From CAYFPO01 sp964345035 (lineage in GTDB: Bacteria > Fidelibacterota > Marinisomatia > SCGC-AAA003-L08 > GCA-002704045), in contig CAYFPO010000029.1 in NCBI GenBank assembly GCA_964345035.1, positions 1 to 23,324 of the forward strand: a stretch of 23,324 nucleotides of DNA, read 5' to 3'. Numbering within the stretch: the stretch's first letter is position 1; each line of letters opens with the position of its first letter. Below are positions 15,225 to 23,131 of the stretch, piece by piece. The notes under the pieces are model-generated. The model saw only the letters and a program-made list of their open reading frames with translations, had not been told where the DNA came from and did no database searches. A program made the translations under genes and the position numbers.

Positions 15225-17284
15225 TGATATCTGTTATCATAGTCAGCTACAATGTAAGTTCCTACCTCCGTGAATGTATAAAAACATTAACCAATAGTAT
15301 AGTTAATTCTGATTTAGAAATAATTGTAGTTGACAATTATTCCTATGACAATTCTGTAAAAATGGTTACGTCAGAATTCCCGGAAGTTAAAGTAATTACA
15401 AACGAAGATAATTGCGGATATGCTAAAGCAGTCAATCAGGGAATATCCAGAGCAAGAGGTGACTTTATCTGTTTACTCAATCCTGACACAATGGTTAAGA
15501 ATAACACTATATCAACACTATATAACTACCTGTTAAATAATACCGATACAGGAGTAGTTGGATGTAAAGTATTAGATTCTGACGGAAATCTGCAATTGGC
15601 ATCCCGCAGATCTTTTCCTTCAATGATGACTTCATTTACAAAATATTTGGGATTAAATAAAATATTTCCCAGCAGCAGATATTTTGGTCAATATAATCAA
15701 ACTTATGTTGATGAAAACATCATCCAGGAAGTGGATGCAATTAGTGGTGCTTGTATGATGTTCAGTAGAAAATTGATAGAACATATTGGACTAATGGATG
15801 AGCAATATTTTATGTATTTCGAAGATACTGATTTTTGTTTTCGTGCAAAAAAATCCGGATTTAAGGTGATCTATAATCCCGAGACGCAGATCATTCATTA
15901 CAAAGGGGAAAGCTGCAGAAAAGCTCCATTCAATGTAACACGAAAATTTCATGAAGCAATGATTCTTTTCTTTCAGAAATATAAACGGGAATTTCCATTT
16001 TGGAGATCAACTAAAATTTTATTGAAATCTGCTATTATTCTTAAACAATGCGTTTTAGCGTTAACCAATTTGCGTTCTACTTTGGCAGCAGGAATCATGG
16101 ATGTAATCTCGATCATTTCGAGTTTTATTCTCGCAGTTTATATATGGTACCCAATTAAATATCAGATAAATATCAATGGGGATTTAATCATTAAGCATTG
16201 GCCCTTGCTGGTCTGTTATTTAATTATATGGATGAGTATCGTAAGCTGGATAAAATTATATCAGAAAAACTCACTGTCTTATGGCAGGTCTCTTGTGGTC
16301 TCCGCATTAGCATTCTTTTTATCAGCCACTGCAACTTATTTCATTTCAATTTTTGCATATTCCAGAGGTGTGTTGCTGATTGCATCTATTTTTACAGGTG
16401 TCATTACAGCAGGTTGGAGGATAATAATCCACTATTTACACAGATATACTCGAATCAGTTCATCATTTTTATACCACTATTTATTTACCAGGCGTGGATT
16501 AATTCTCGGATACAATTCAGAAACAATTGAAATCGAAAGAGAGCTGGTCCAGTCACCAAATTTAAATTACGATATTATAGGATTTGTAGATAATCAAATA
16601 CCGGACAATAATAATCATCATAAATTTCTGGGCAGAATAGATGATATACAAGATCTTATACAGAAATATCATGTCAATGAAATTATCATTCCCGAATCAA
16701 CTTTCAGTGTAAGTGAAATTATTGATATCATCCAGAAAATTAAACAGATGAAAGTTTCGTATAAGTTTATTCCTTCTGATGAGCGTCATTTAATAGGAAA
16801 AGGAACTATTGAAAAAATTGGGGGGATGCAGCTCGTTGAAGTAGATTTTATCTTATTTGATCAAATGCATGCATTTTTCAAACGAGCTTTCGATGTTATT
16901 GTCTCCGGCATCCTCATATTGTGTATTTCTCCTATACATCTTTATTACAGACTATTTTCCTCAGTTAATAATGTAAATATTTGGGGGAAAAACAGTAATA
17001 AGATTACGATTATACAATATCCTGCAAGATTCACTTGGGTCCGGGAATTAGGATTATTATTTTCTGTATTTATTGGTAATTTAAGTTTTGTGGGCAGCCG
17101 GATAGTGCCCCTGTCTGAAAAGGATCCAAAATTATTAATTAAACCTGGAATTACGGGATTATCACAACAAAAAAAAGTAGAATTAGATCCAATTCAGTTG
17201 CGGTCATTTGATGAGTATTATATTCAAAATTACTCCTTCGTATTTGATCTGGAAATAATATTAAAATCTCTACTGAAAATTTAA
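15224..17284 (+). CDS. GT2 glycosyltransferase fused to a degenerate WbaP-like phosphoglycosyltransferase
   Basis: The 686-aa protein starts at the ATG overlapping the previous stop. An in-frame ORF from 15176 runs back into the previous gene. Residues 1-255 form a GT2 domain of rhamnosyltransferase type (VIIVSYN, VVDNYSYDNS, LLNPDT at 84-89, MYFEDTDFCFRAKK). Four predicted membrane helices lie between about 285 and 402. A CoA_binding_3-like Rossmann domain follows at about 423-540. The C-terminal 553-686 matches the bacterial sugar transferase domain: KRAFDVIVSG, GNLSFVGSR, IKPGITGLSQ and FDEYYIQNYSFVFDLEIILKS. The usual substrate motif with KFRSM is missing, and the catalytic Asp-Glu pair reads Arg607-Glu608. 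The GT2 part looks intact, while the transferase domain is probably inactive and may bind lipid or partners. Confidence 0.85.
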   Translation: MISVIIVSYNVSSYLRECIKTLTNSIVNSDLEIIVVDNYSYDNSVKMVTSEFPEVKVITNEDNCGYAKAVNQGISRARGDFICLLNPDTMVKNNTISTLYNYLLNNTDTGVVGCKVLDSDGNLQLASRRSFPSMMTSFTKYLGLNKIFPSSRYFGQYNQTYVDENIIQEVDAISGACMMFSRKLIEHIGLMDEQYFMYFEDTDFCFRAKKSGFKVIYNPETQIIHYKGESCRKAPFNVTRKFHEAMILFFQKYKREFPFWRSTKILLKSAIILKQCVLALTNLRSTLAAGIMDVISIISSFILAVYIWYPIKYQININGDLIIKHWPLLVCYLIIWMSIVSWIKLYQKNSLSYGRSLVVSALAFFLSATATYFISIFAYSRGVLLIASIFTGVITAGWRIIIHYLHRYTRISSSFLYHYLFTRRGLILGYNSETIEIERELVQSPNLNYDIIGFVDNQIPDNNNHHKFLGRIDDIQDLIQKYHVNEIIIPESTFSVSEIIDIIQKIKQMKVSYKFIPSDERHLIGKGTIEKIGGMQLVEVDFILFDQMHAFFKRAFDVIVSGILILCISPIHLYYRLFSSVNNVNIWGKNSNKITIIQYPARFTWVRELGLLFSVFIGNLSFVGSRIVPLSEKDPKLLIKPGITGLSQQKKVELDPIQLRSFDEYYIQNYSFVFDLEIILKSLLKI

Positions 17285-18253
17285 ATGGCTAAATATTATT
17301 TAGATTTCGAAGCTCCTTTAAAAATACTGGATGATAAAATCACATCTTTGAAGAATACCAGTGTTAAAACCGGTGTAGATGTTACATCTCAATTACAACT
17401 AATGGAAAGAAAATTGGCTGAAACAAAAGAAGAATTGTACTCAAATCTGAATAGATGGGAACGAGTCCAGTTAGCAAGGCACCCGGAGAGACCCATAACA
17501 TTGGATTATATTCAAAAAATGACTGAATATTGGTTTGAGATTCATGGTGACAGACGATTTGCAGAAGATAAGGCAATTGTAGCCGGATTAAGCAGATTGG
17601 GCGGTAATTCTGTAATGATCATCGGACAGCAAAAAGGACGAGGCACAAAAGACCGCTTGAATAGAAATTTTGGAATGCCCAGACCAGAAGGGTATAGAAA
17701 AGCTTTAAGAGTAATGGAACTTGCAGAAAAATTTAATATACCTATTATTACAATAATTGATACACCGGGAGCATATCCGGGAATAGGAGCAGAGGAACGT
17801 GGTCAGGCAGAAGCAATTGCGAGGAATATTTATAGAATGTCCACATTAAAAGTTCCTGTTGTGTGTGTTGTAACAGGAGAAGGTGCTTCAGGCGGTGCTC
17901 TGGGTATTGGAGTAGGTGATAGATTGCTCTGTCTGGAAAATACCTGGTATTCCGTAATTTCACCGGAGGGATGTGCCTCAATATTATTTCATGATGCATC
18001 CAGAGCCAAGGAAGCCGCAGATGCAATGCGGGTTACAGCACAAGACCTCATGGAAATGGAAATGGCTGATGAAATCATACCTGAGCCGTTGGGAGGAGCT
18101 CATAATGATCTTGAATCTACTTGCGATCTTGTTAAAAAATGTATATTGAAACATTTAGATGAATTGTCGAAGTTCTCCCCAGAAAAATTAATTGAATCAC
18201 GAATAGAGCGGTTTGATAAAATGGGTAGATGGGAGGAAGAAAAAATTGAGTAA
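17285..18253 (+). CDS. accA: Acetyl-CoA carboxylase carboxyltransferase subunit alpha
   Basis: AccA with AccD transfers CO2 from carboxybiotin to acetyl-CoA, the first step of fatty acid synthesis. The 322 aa match the family (E. coli AccA is 319). Recognisable parts are the N-terminal helical segment LDFEAPLKILDDKI, RPITLDYI, EIHGDRRFAED, GQQKGRGTKDRLNRNFGMPR, IDTPGAYPG, EERGQAEAIA, GEGASGGALGIGVGDR and SPEGCASILF. The ATG directly abuts the preceding stop. accD and the biotin carrier or carboxylase genes are not here. It overlaps a different type of carboxyltransferase gene by 8 nt, an unusual neighbour for accA. Confidence 0.95.
   Translation: MAKYYLDFEAPLKILDDKITSLKNTSVKTGVDVTSQLQLMERKLAETKEELYSNLNRWERVQLARHPERPITLDYIQKMTEYWFEIHGDRRFAEDKAIVAGLSRLGGNSVMIIGQQKGRGTKDRLNRNFGMPRPEGYRKALRVMELAEKFNIPIITIIDTPGAYPGIGAEERGQAEAIARNIYRMSTLKVPVVCVVTGEGASGGALGIGVGDRLLCLENTWYSVISPEGCASILFHDASRAKEAADAMRVTAQDLMEMEMADEIIPEPLGGAHNDLESTCDLVKKCILKHLDELSKFSPEKLIESRIERFDKMGRWEEEKIE
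18232..18236 (+). promoter_or_regulatory. Shine-Dalgarno for the MccB-type gene
   Basis: GGAGG inside the end of accA lies 9 nt before the TTG at 18246. It favours that TTG over the upstream in-frame ATG at 18213, which would put 11 extra residues inside accA. The ATG at 18270 is a second possible start, but it is farther from the site. Confidence 0.55.
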
Positions 18254-19892
18254 AATCGGCTCAGCTCAAATGGATTGGAAAAATATTTCGGTTCAAAAAA
18301 ATATTGAATTATATCAAACCAGATTGGAGGAATATGCTGATGAACAGAAAAAAATCAAAGAGGGTGGAGGAGCTATTGCAATTCAGCGTCAACATGATAA
18401 GAACCGGCTCACAGCAAGAGAACGAATCACACATTTAATAGATGATGGGACTCAATATTTTGAATTAGGATTATTTGCTGCTTACAATATGTATCCTAAA
18501 TTTGGTTCGACACCTGCAGCGGGAGTACTTATCGGAATCGGCAAAGTAAATAACACTGACTGCGTTATTGTAGCAAATGATGCTACTGTAAAAGCGGGAG
18601 CACATTTTGAAATTACCATAAAAAAGACATTGAGAGCACAACAAATTGCACTTGAAAATAATATTCCCATCATTTATCTGGTAGATTCTGCTGGTGCATT
18701 TTTACCGTTACAGGACCAGGTTTTTCCTGATGAAAATCATTTTGGCAGGATATTTTATAATAATGCACGCCTGTCCGCATTGGGAATTACGCAGATTGCT
18801 GCGGTAATGGGACCTTGTGTTGCTGGTGGTGCATACTTACCTGTTATGTGTGATAAATATATCATAGTAGAAGGAGCAAGTATGTTCCTTGCAGGACCTG
18901 CTTTAGTTAAAGCAGCAATTGGACAGGAAATCGATCAAGAAACGCTTGGTGGTGCTGTCACTCATAGTGCTATCAGTGGAACTACTGATTATCATGAACC
19001 GGATGATGTTTCTGCAATCCATCGAATTAAAGATATTTTAAACAGTATTAACTTACCGAATGACAAATTTATGACCCAGAATGATATAATTCCTTCTCAA
19101 TTCCCAGGTACAGATTTATTAGGTCTGTTTAATTTGGATGAAATTGGTCAGTATGATGTGAAAGAAATTATTGCCAGGATTGCTGATAACAGTGAATTCG
19201 TTGAATATAAACAATCCTATGGAAAAACATTGATATGCGGGCATTGTAAAATCGGTGGATTTAATATTGGGATTGTAGCTAACCAAAAAATCATACAAAA
19301 AACCGAAACCGGAGAAATGGAAATGGGTGGTGTGATTTATTCAGACTCTGCAGATAAAGCTGCTCGGTTTATTATGAATTGTAATCAGGACAGAATACCC
19401 ATTTTATTTATTCACGATGTAAATGGATTTATGGTAGGTAAAACTGCTGAATGGGGAGGCATTGCAAAAGATGGTGCTAAAATGGTGAATGCCGTTTCAA
19501 ATTCGGTAGTCCCGAAAATAACATTGGTTACAGGCGGGAGCTATGGTGCAGGAAATTATGCAATGAATGGCAGAGCATATAATCCACGGTTCATGTTCGC
19601 CTGGCCGTCATCAAAAATTGCAGTGATGGGAGGGCATCAATCTGCATCCACACTGTTGCAGATCAAACTATCTAAAATGGGGGATATCGATGAAAAAACA
19701 AAAAAAACGATGTACCAGGAGATTAAAGATAAATATGATGAACAGGAAGATGCAAGGTATGCAGCAGCTCGGTTATGGGTGGATGAAATCATACAACCAG
19801 CAGACACTCGTGATGTATTAATTCGATCTCTGGAAATTATAAATCACCAAACAAAAATTCCTGCTCCATCGTTTGGGGTATTGCAAGTATGA
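18246..19892 (+). CDS. Acyl-CoA carboxylase carboxyltransferase (beta) subunit, methylcrotonyl/geranyl-CoA type
   Basis: Such subunits carboxylate 3-methylcrotonyl-CoA (leucine breakdown), geranyl-CoA (acyclic terpene breakdown) or similar acyl-CoAs, using biotin carried on an alpha subunit. The 548-aa protein is full length. The N-terminal crotonase-like half has RLTARERITHLIDDGT, VANDATVKAGAHFE, YLVDSAGAFLPLQ, HFGRIFYNNARLSALGI and VMGPCVAGGAYLPVM. The C-terminal half has ETGEMEMGGVIYSDSADKAA, LFIHDVNGFMVGK, TGGSYGAGNYAMNGRAY and FAWPSSKIAVMGGHQSA. The HFGRIFYN pattern looks more like MccB than propionyl-CoA carboxylase. Substrate cannot be fixed from sequence. The alpha subunit is not in the window. 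The neighbours AtuA and enoyl-CoA hydratase favour an MCC-like or terpene-like pathway. Confidence 0.88.
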   Translation: MSKIGSAQMDWKNISVQKNIELYQTRLEEYADEQKKIKEGGGAIAIQRQHDKNRLTARERITHLIDDGTQYFELGLFAAYNMYPKFGSTPAAGVLIGIGKVNNTDCVIVANDATVKAGAHFEITIKKTLRAQQIALENNIPIIYLVDSAGAFLPLQDQVFPDENHFGRIFYNNARLSALGITQIAAVMGPCVAGGAYLPVMCDKYIIVEGASMFLAGPALVKAAIGQEIDQETLGGAVTHSAISGTTDYHEPDDVSAIHRIKDILNSINLPNDKFMTQNDIIPSQFPGTDLLGLFNLDEIGQYDVKEIIARIADNSEFVEYKQSYGKTLICGHCKIGGFNIGIVANQKIIQKTETGEMEMGGVIYSDSADKAARFIMNCNQDRIPILFIHDVNGFMVGKTAEWGGIAKDGAKMVNAVSNSVVPKITLVTGGSYGAGNYAMNGRAYNPRFMFAWPSSKIAVMGGHQSASTLLQIKLSKMGDIDEKTKKTMYQEIKDKYDEQEDARYAAARLWVDEIIQPADTRDVLIRSLEIINHQTKIPAPSFGVLQV

Positions 19893-21235
19893 AAAATATC
19901 CGCATAGCCAACGGTCAGGGATTCTGGGGTGATTCCGTTGATGCACCTGTAAAATTGGTGCAGGATGGACCAATAGACTATTTGACTCTTGATTATCTCG
20001 CTGAAGTAACAATGTCCATTATGCAGCGTCAGAAATTAAAAGATCCTAATGCAGGATATGCGCGGGATTTTGTTGAGTTAATTGAAAGAATTCTTCCGGA
20101 ATTATTGGATAAAAATATTAAAGTGATTGCCAATGCAGGGGGTGTAAATCCCCACGCTTGTAGAAAAGCACTCCTCCATGTAGCATCTGAACATAATAGA
20201 GAAATTAAAATTGGCGTAATAGAGGGCGATGATATTTATCACAATCTGGATGATTTAATAAACAAAGGAGCGGATCTCTCCAATATGGATACAGGAGAGT
20301 CCATTCACGCAATTTTAGATAAAGTGTATTCTGCAAATGTGTATATTAATAGTTTTACTGTATCTGAAGCTCTGGAACAGGGTGCTCAGATCGTACTGGC
20401 GGGAAGAGTTACAGACCCGGGCCTTGCACTTGGGCCTATGATTTATGAGTTTGGCTGGAACCATTCGAATTACAATTTACTTGCTGCCGGAACATTGGCA
20501 GGACATATCACTGAATGTGGTGCTCAATGCACCGGAGGAAATTTTACCAATTGGAAAGAAGTTCCGGATCTGGCAAACATCGGATATCCAATCATTGAAA
20601 TAAGTGAAAATGGAAATTTTGCTATCACAAAACATCCCGGAAGTGGCGGATTGATTTCAAGAGAAACAGTTGCAGAGCAAATTCTTTACGAAATGGGAGA
20701 TCCGGAAAATTATTTATCACCGGATGTAAAAGTTGATTTTACATCATTCACACTGAATGATAAGGGTGATAATCGAGTTAATATTTCCGGTGTAAATGGC
20801 TACCATCCTACTGATACCTATAAAGTTTCCATCAGTTATTTTGCAGGATATAAAACCAGCGGCCAATTGACCATATCCGGTCCTGATGCATTGGATAAAG
20901 CAAAATTGACTGCTGAAATAATCTGGGATAGGCTAAAACAAGTGGGATGTTCATTTGAAGATACATCAACTGAATTTCTGGGAGTATCTTCTTGTCACAT
21001 GAATATTCCATCAACACCGAATGTCATAAATGAAGTGGTTCTCAGGCTGGGTGTAAAAGACAATGATAAAGATATAGTGAATCGCTTTGGAAAAGAAATC
21101 GCTCCTGTAATTACCAATGGGCCACCTGGCATAACCGGTTTTTCCGGAGGTCGGCCGAAAGCACAGGAAATTGTAGCATATTGGCCGGCATTAATATCCA
21201 AAGATTTGATTGATACACGAGTTACTGTAAATTGA
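19889..21235 (+). CDS. AtuA-family protein, DUF1446 domain (acyclic terpene utilisation)
   Basis: AtuA belongs to the citronellol/geraniol degradation cluster of Pseudomonas, but its biochemical role is not established. This 448-aa protein covers the DUF1446 part only. Motifs include ANGQGFWGDS (7-16), YLTLDYLAEVTM, IANAGGVNP, IEGDD, LAGRVTDPGLALGP, GHITECGAQCTGGNF and ITKHPGSGGLI. The C-terminal domain, fused to it in the roughly 600-aa Pseudomonas form, is encoded by the next gene here. It overlaps the carboxyltransferase by ATGA and the next gene by TTGA, so the three are tightly coupled. Its constant linkage with carboxylases suggests a step on the same acyl-CoA substrate (inference). Confidence 0.87.
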   Translation: MKNIRIANGQGFWGDSVDAPVKLVQDGPIDYLTLDYLAEVTMSIMQRQKLKDPNAGYARDFVELIERILPELLDKNIKVIANAGGVNPHACRKALLHVASEHNREIKIGVIEGDDIYHNLDDLINKGADLSNMDTGESIHAILDKVYSANVYINSFTVSEALEQGAQIVLAGRVTDPGLALGPMIYEFGWNHSNYNLLAAGTLAGHITECGAQCTGGNFTNWKEVPDLANIGYPIIEISENGNFAITKHPGSGGLISRETVAEQILYEMGDPENYLSPDVKVDFTSFTLNDKGDNRVNISGVNGYHPTDTYKVSISYFAGYKTSGQLTISGPDALDKAKLTAEIIWDRLKQVGCSFEDTSTEFLGVSSCHMNIPSTPNVINEVVLRLGVKDNDKDIVNRFGKEIAPVITNGPPGITGFSGGRPKAQEIVAYWPALISKDLIDTRVTVN

Positions 21236-21573
21236 AAACAACTGTTGGAAAAATAGCCAACACCAGATCCGGTGATAAAGGATCCAATTCAAATGTTGGA
21301 GTAATATTCAGAAATAAACAATCTTTTGACTGGGCAGTGGAAAACCTTACTGAAGAATGTATTAAAAAATATTTTAAATCAGTTGTCAAAGGAAAAGTAG
21401 TCAGATATGAACTCCCAAACTTATTTGCATTAAATTTTATTTTATATGACAGTTTAGGCGGTGGAGGAAGTGAATCCCTGTTAAATGATGCTCAGGGAAA
21501 AACCCACGGACAGGCTTTGGCAATGATGGAAATTGATATTCCGGAAGAATTAGGAGAGCTAAACTATGAATGA
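21232..21573 (+). CDS. AtuA C-terminal-domain protein (stand-alone)
   Basis: The 113-aa protein matches the C-terminal domain of long AtuA proteins (recent Pfam releases call it ferredoxin-like in fold). Motifs are TRSGDKGSNSNVGVI (12-26), VRYELPNLFALNFIL and LGGGGSESLLNDAQGKTHGQAL. The start is TTG, overlapping the atuA stop as TTGA. The first residues already belong to the domain, which supports a true separate gene rather than a broken one. Split AtuA pairs occur in other bacteria (general knowledge). It probably forms a complex with the preceding protein. Confidence 0.82.
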   Translation: MKTTVGKIANTRSGDKGSNSNVGVIFRNKQSFDWAVENLTEECIKKYFKSVVKGKVVRYELPNLFALNFILYDSLGGGGSESLLNDAQGKTHGQALAMMEIDIPEELGELNYE

Positions 21574-22342
21574 TTTGATTAAAACAAATTTGCAGGATGA
21601 TGGAATATTATTCCTGACATTAAACAGACCGCCTGTAAATGCACTTTCAACTGAACTCATTTCAAAATTACAAGACGAAATTAATTCTATTCAAAAGAAT
21701 GAATCAGTTAGAGCTGTGATTGTAAATTCGTCTCATAAAAATTTCTGTGCCGGGGCAGATCTGAAAGAACGTAAAATAATGTCCATTGATGATTCCGGTA
21801 AAACTCTGGATCTATTGAATGGATGCTTTAATTCCTTTGAAGCTATTCCTGTTCCTACAATTGCTGCCATCAACGGGTATTGTTTAGGGGGAGGTGCAGA
21901 ATTATCACTGTGCTGTGATTTCAGGGTGCTTGAAGAATCTGCAGTGATTGGATTCCCAGAAGTGAGTATCGGCATTATTCCGGGGGCAGGAGGGACTCAA
22001 AGACTACCTAAAATAATTGGACTCTCCACAGCAAAATACTGGATATATTCTGCCCGGAAGTTTACAGCAGAAGAAGCACTGGAAGACCGAGTAGCAGATT
22101 TTATTGCACCGGAAGGTGAATTAATGGAAACTGCAGTTGAGCTTGCAGAAGAAATTATTGAAAATGCACCTATAGCGTTAAAATCTGCTAAAAAGGCTGT
22201 TGAGGAGGGGCTGTCTCATTCCATTATTGATGGTTTAGCAATTGAAAGAGACGCATACGACATTACTCTGAAAACAGAGGATAGAGCAGCGGCATTGAAA
22301 GCTTTTGCTGAAAAAAGAAAACCAGAGTGGAAGGGGAAATAA
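21566..22342 (+). CDS. Enoyl-CoA hydratase/isomerase family protein (crotonase)
   Basis: This is a crotonase-fold hydratase, likely adding water to an unsaturated acyl-CoA made by the carboxylase, as methylglutaconyl-CoA or isohexenylglutaconyl-CoA hydratases do. The 258 aa are the normal length. The oxyanion-hole segments are FCAGADLKER (60-69) and NGYCLGGGAE (103-112). The two catalytic glutamates of enoyl-CoA hydratases are both present, Glu112 in GGGAELSLCCD and Glu132 in FPEVSIGIIPGAGGTQRLP, with the usual 20-residue spacing. AGGAG lies 9 nt before the ATG, which overlaps the previous gene by 8 nt. It is the last gene of the long run. The substrate is inferred only from its neighbours. 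Confidence 0.9.
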   Translation: MNDLIKTNLQDDGILFLTLNRPPVNALSTELISKLQDEINSIQKNESVRAVIVNSSHKNFCAGADLKERKIMSIDDSGKTLDLLNGCFNSFEAIPVPTIAAINGYCLGGGAELSLCCDFRVLEESAVIGFPEVSIGIIPGAGGTQRLPKIIGLSTAKYWIYSARKFTAEEALEDRVADFIAPEGELMETAVELAEEIIENAPIALKSAKKAVEEGLSHSIIDGLAIERDAYDITLKTEDRAAALKAFAEKRKPEWKGK

Positions 22343-22353
22343 TAAAAATTAAT

Positions 22354-22743
22354 CTACTCTAAAAACCGCCACTTAGTCTCATCGTCTGGGATCATACAAT
22401 CTGCTCTTTTACCAAACCACTGATATCTGTGCCCCGTAATAAAATCATACACCGTATTTCGAATTAACCGAGGAATTAATTTAAAAATTGATGACAATTT
22501 CCAGAACCAACCTAAATATTTCCCTATTTCTATTACCGCATCGGATTTTTGATATATGGTATTATTATAGATTAATACTAATGTGCGGGGAATATTTTCA
22601 TCAATATTAAACCGTGATAGTTGGTATTTACCATAATTGGATTGGATAGGTGAAAACCTGAAAACTGCATCTTTATCCCGTTTTATGATGAAATTAACAG
22701 AAGATGAACATAGGTTGCATAATCCGTCAAATAAAATTAACAA
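22354..22743 (-). CDS. DCC-family (DUF393) thiol-disulfide oxidoreductase-like protein
   Basis: The 129-aa protein opens with ILFDGLCNLCSSSVNFI, the DxLCNxC signature of the DCC family, with Cys9 and Cys12. It continues with FRFSPIQSNYG, a SDAVIEIGKYLG segment, and YDFITGHRYQWFGKRADC near the C-terminus. The family is thioredoxin-like in fold, with no settled function. The start is TTG. An in-frame stop lies four codons upstream and no ATG or GTG lies between, so TTG is forced. It is convergent with the enoyl-CoA hydratase (11 nt apart, no visible terminator) and lies 69 nt downstream of the NTF2-like gene on the same strand. Confidence 0.85.
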   Translation of the reverse strand: MLILFDGLCNLCSSSVNFIIKRDKDAVFRFSPIQSNYGKYQLSRFNIDENIPRTLVLIYNNTIYQKSDAVIEIGKYLGWFWKLSSIFKLIPRLIRNTVYDFITGHRYQWFGKRADCMIPDDETKWRFLE

Positions 22744-22812
22744 TTCAAATGATTATTGTACCTCAAAATTGGTATTTTAAAAACCCATTTTAGAATTTCG
22801 ATTATGAATAGA

Positions 22813-23130
22813 CTAAATAGTAGGATTGAATGTAACATAGATCTCACTTATCTTATTATCTTGCAATTTTAGAAGTTCTCCACAGCAAAAACCATTACTG
22901 CTATAGACAATATACCCATTTTCTGTATCATAGACTGAATGTAAAATTTCAAATTGGTTAAAATCTTCAGCATATTTCCAACATTGTTTGATGAATTCAT
23001 CCGCACTGTCAAAATTATCCGTCGGGCTTCTAAATTTCAAGTCGTCTGCCAAATATGATCGAGCTATGGATTGATCATTTTTAACCCAACTTGTATAATA
23101 GTCTTCAATTATTTTTTTTTGTGGACGTAA
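22813..23130 (-). CDS. NTF2/SnoaL-like small protein with unresolved start
   Basis: A small alpha+beta protein of the NTF2/SnoaL superfamily. Visible parts are IIEDYYTSWVKND, YLADDLKFRSPTDNF, ADEFIKQCWKYAEDF, and the C-terminal strands around GYIVYSS, CCGELLKL and ISEIYVTFNP. The first standard start codon, TTG at 23052, would remove the first helix, which is clearly encoded upstream in the same open frame. That frame runs back to TTA at 23130 with no ATG, GTG or TTG. GAGGTGAT, a strong Shine-Dalgarno (minus strand, 23138-23131), sits directly before the TTA. Either TTA is a changed start codon, or an A9 tract (23112-23120) has lost one base and the true start is the GTG at 23135. Activity is unknown. 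Confidence 0.6.
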   Translation of the reverse strand, partial: LRPQKKIIEDYYTSWVKNDQSIARSYLADDLKFRSPTDNFDSADEFIKQCWKYAEDFNQFEILHSVYDTENGYIVYSSNGFCCGELLKLQDNKISEIYVTFNPTI

Positions 23131-23131
23131 A

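Noticed and set aside
16198..16530. 110-aa plus-strand frame within the glycosyltransferase fusion
   Set aside because: Alternative frame over the membrane region of a continuous real gene; Cys- and Ile-rich low-complexity translation.
18213..18245. Upstream ATG at 18213 as start of the MccB-type gene
   Set aside because: It would add 11 basic residues encoded inside accA; a GGAGG at 18232-18236 points to the TTG at 18246.
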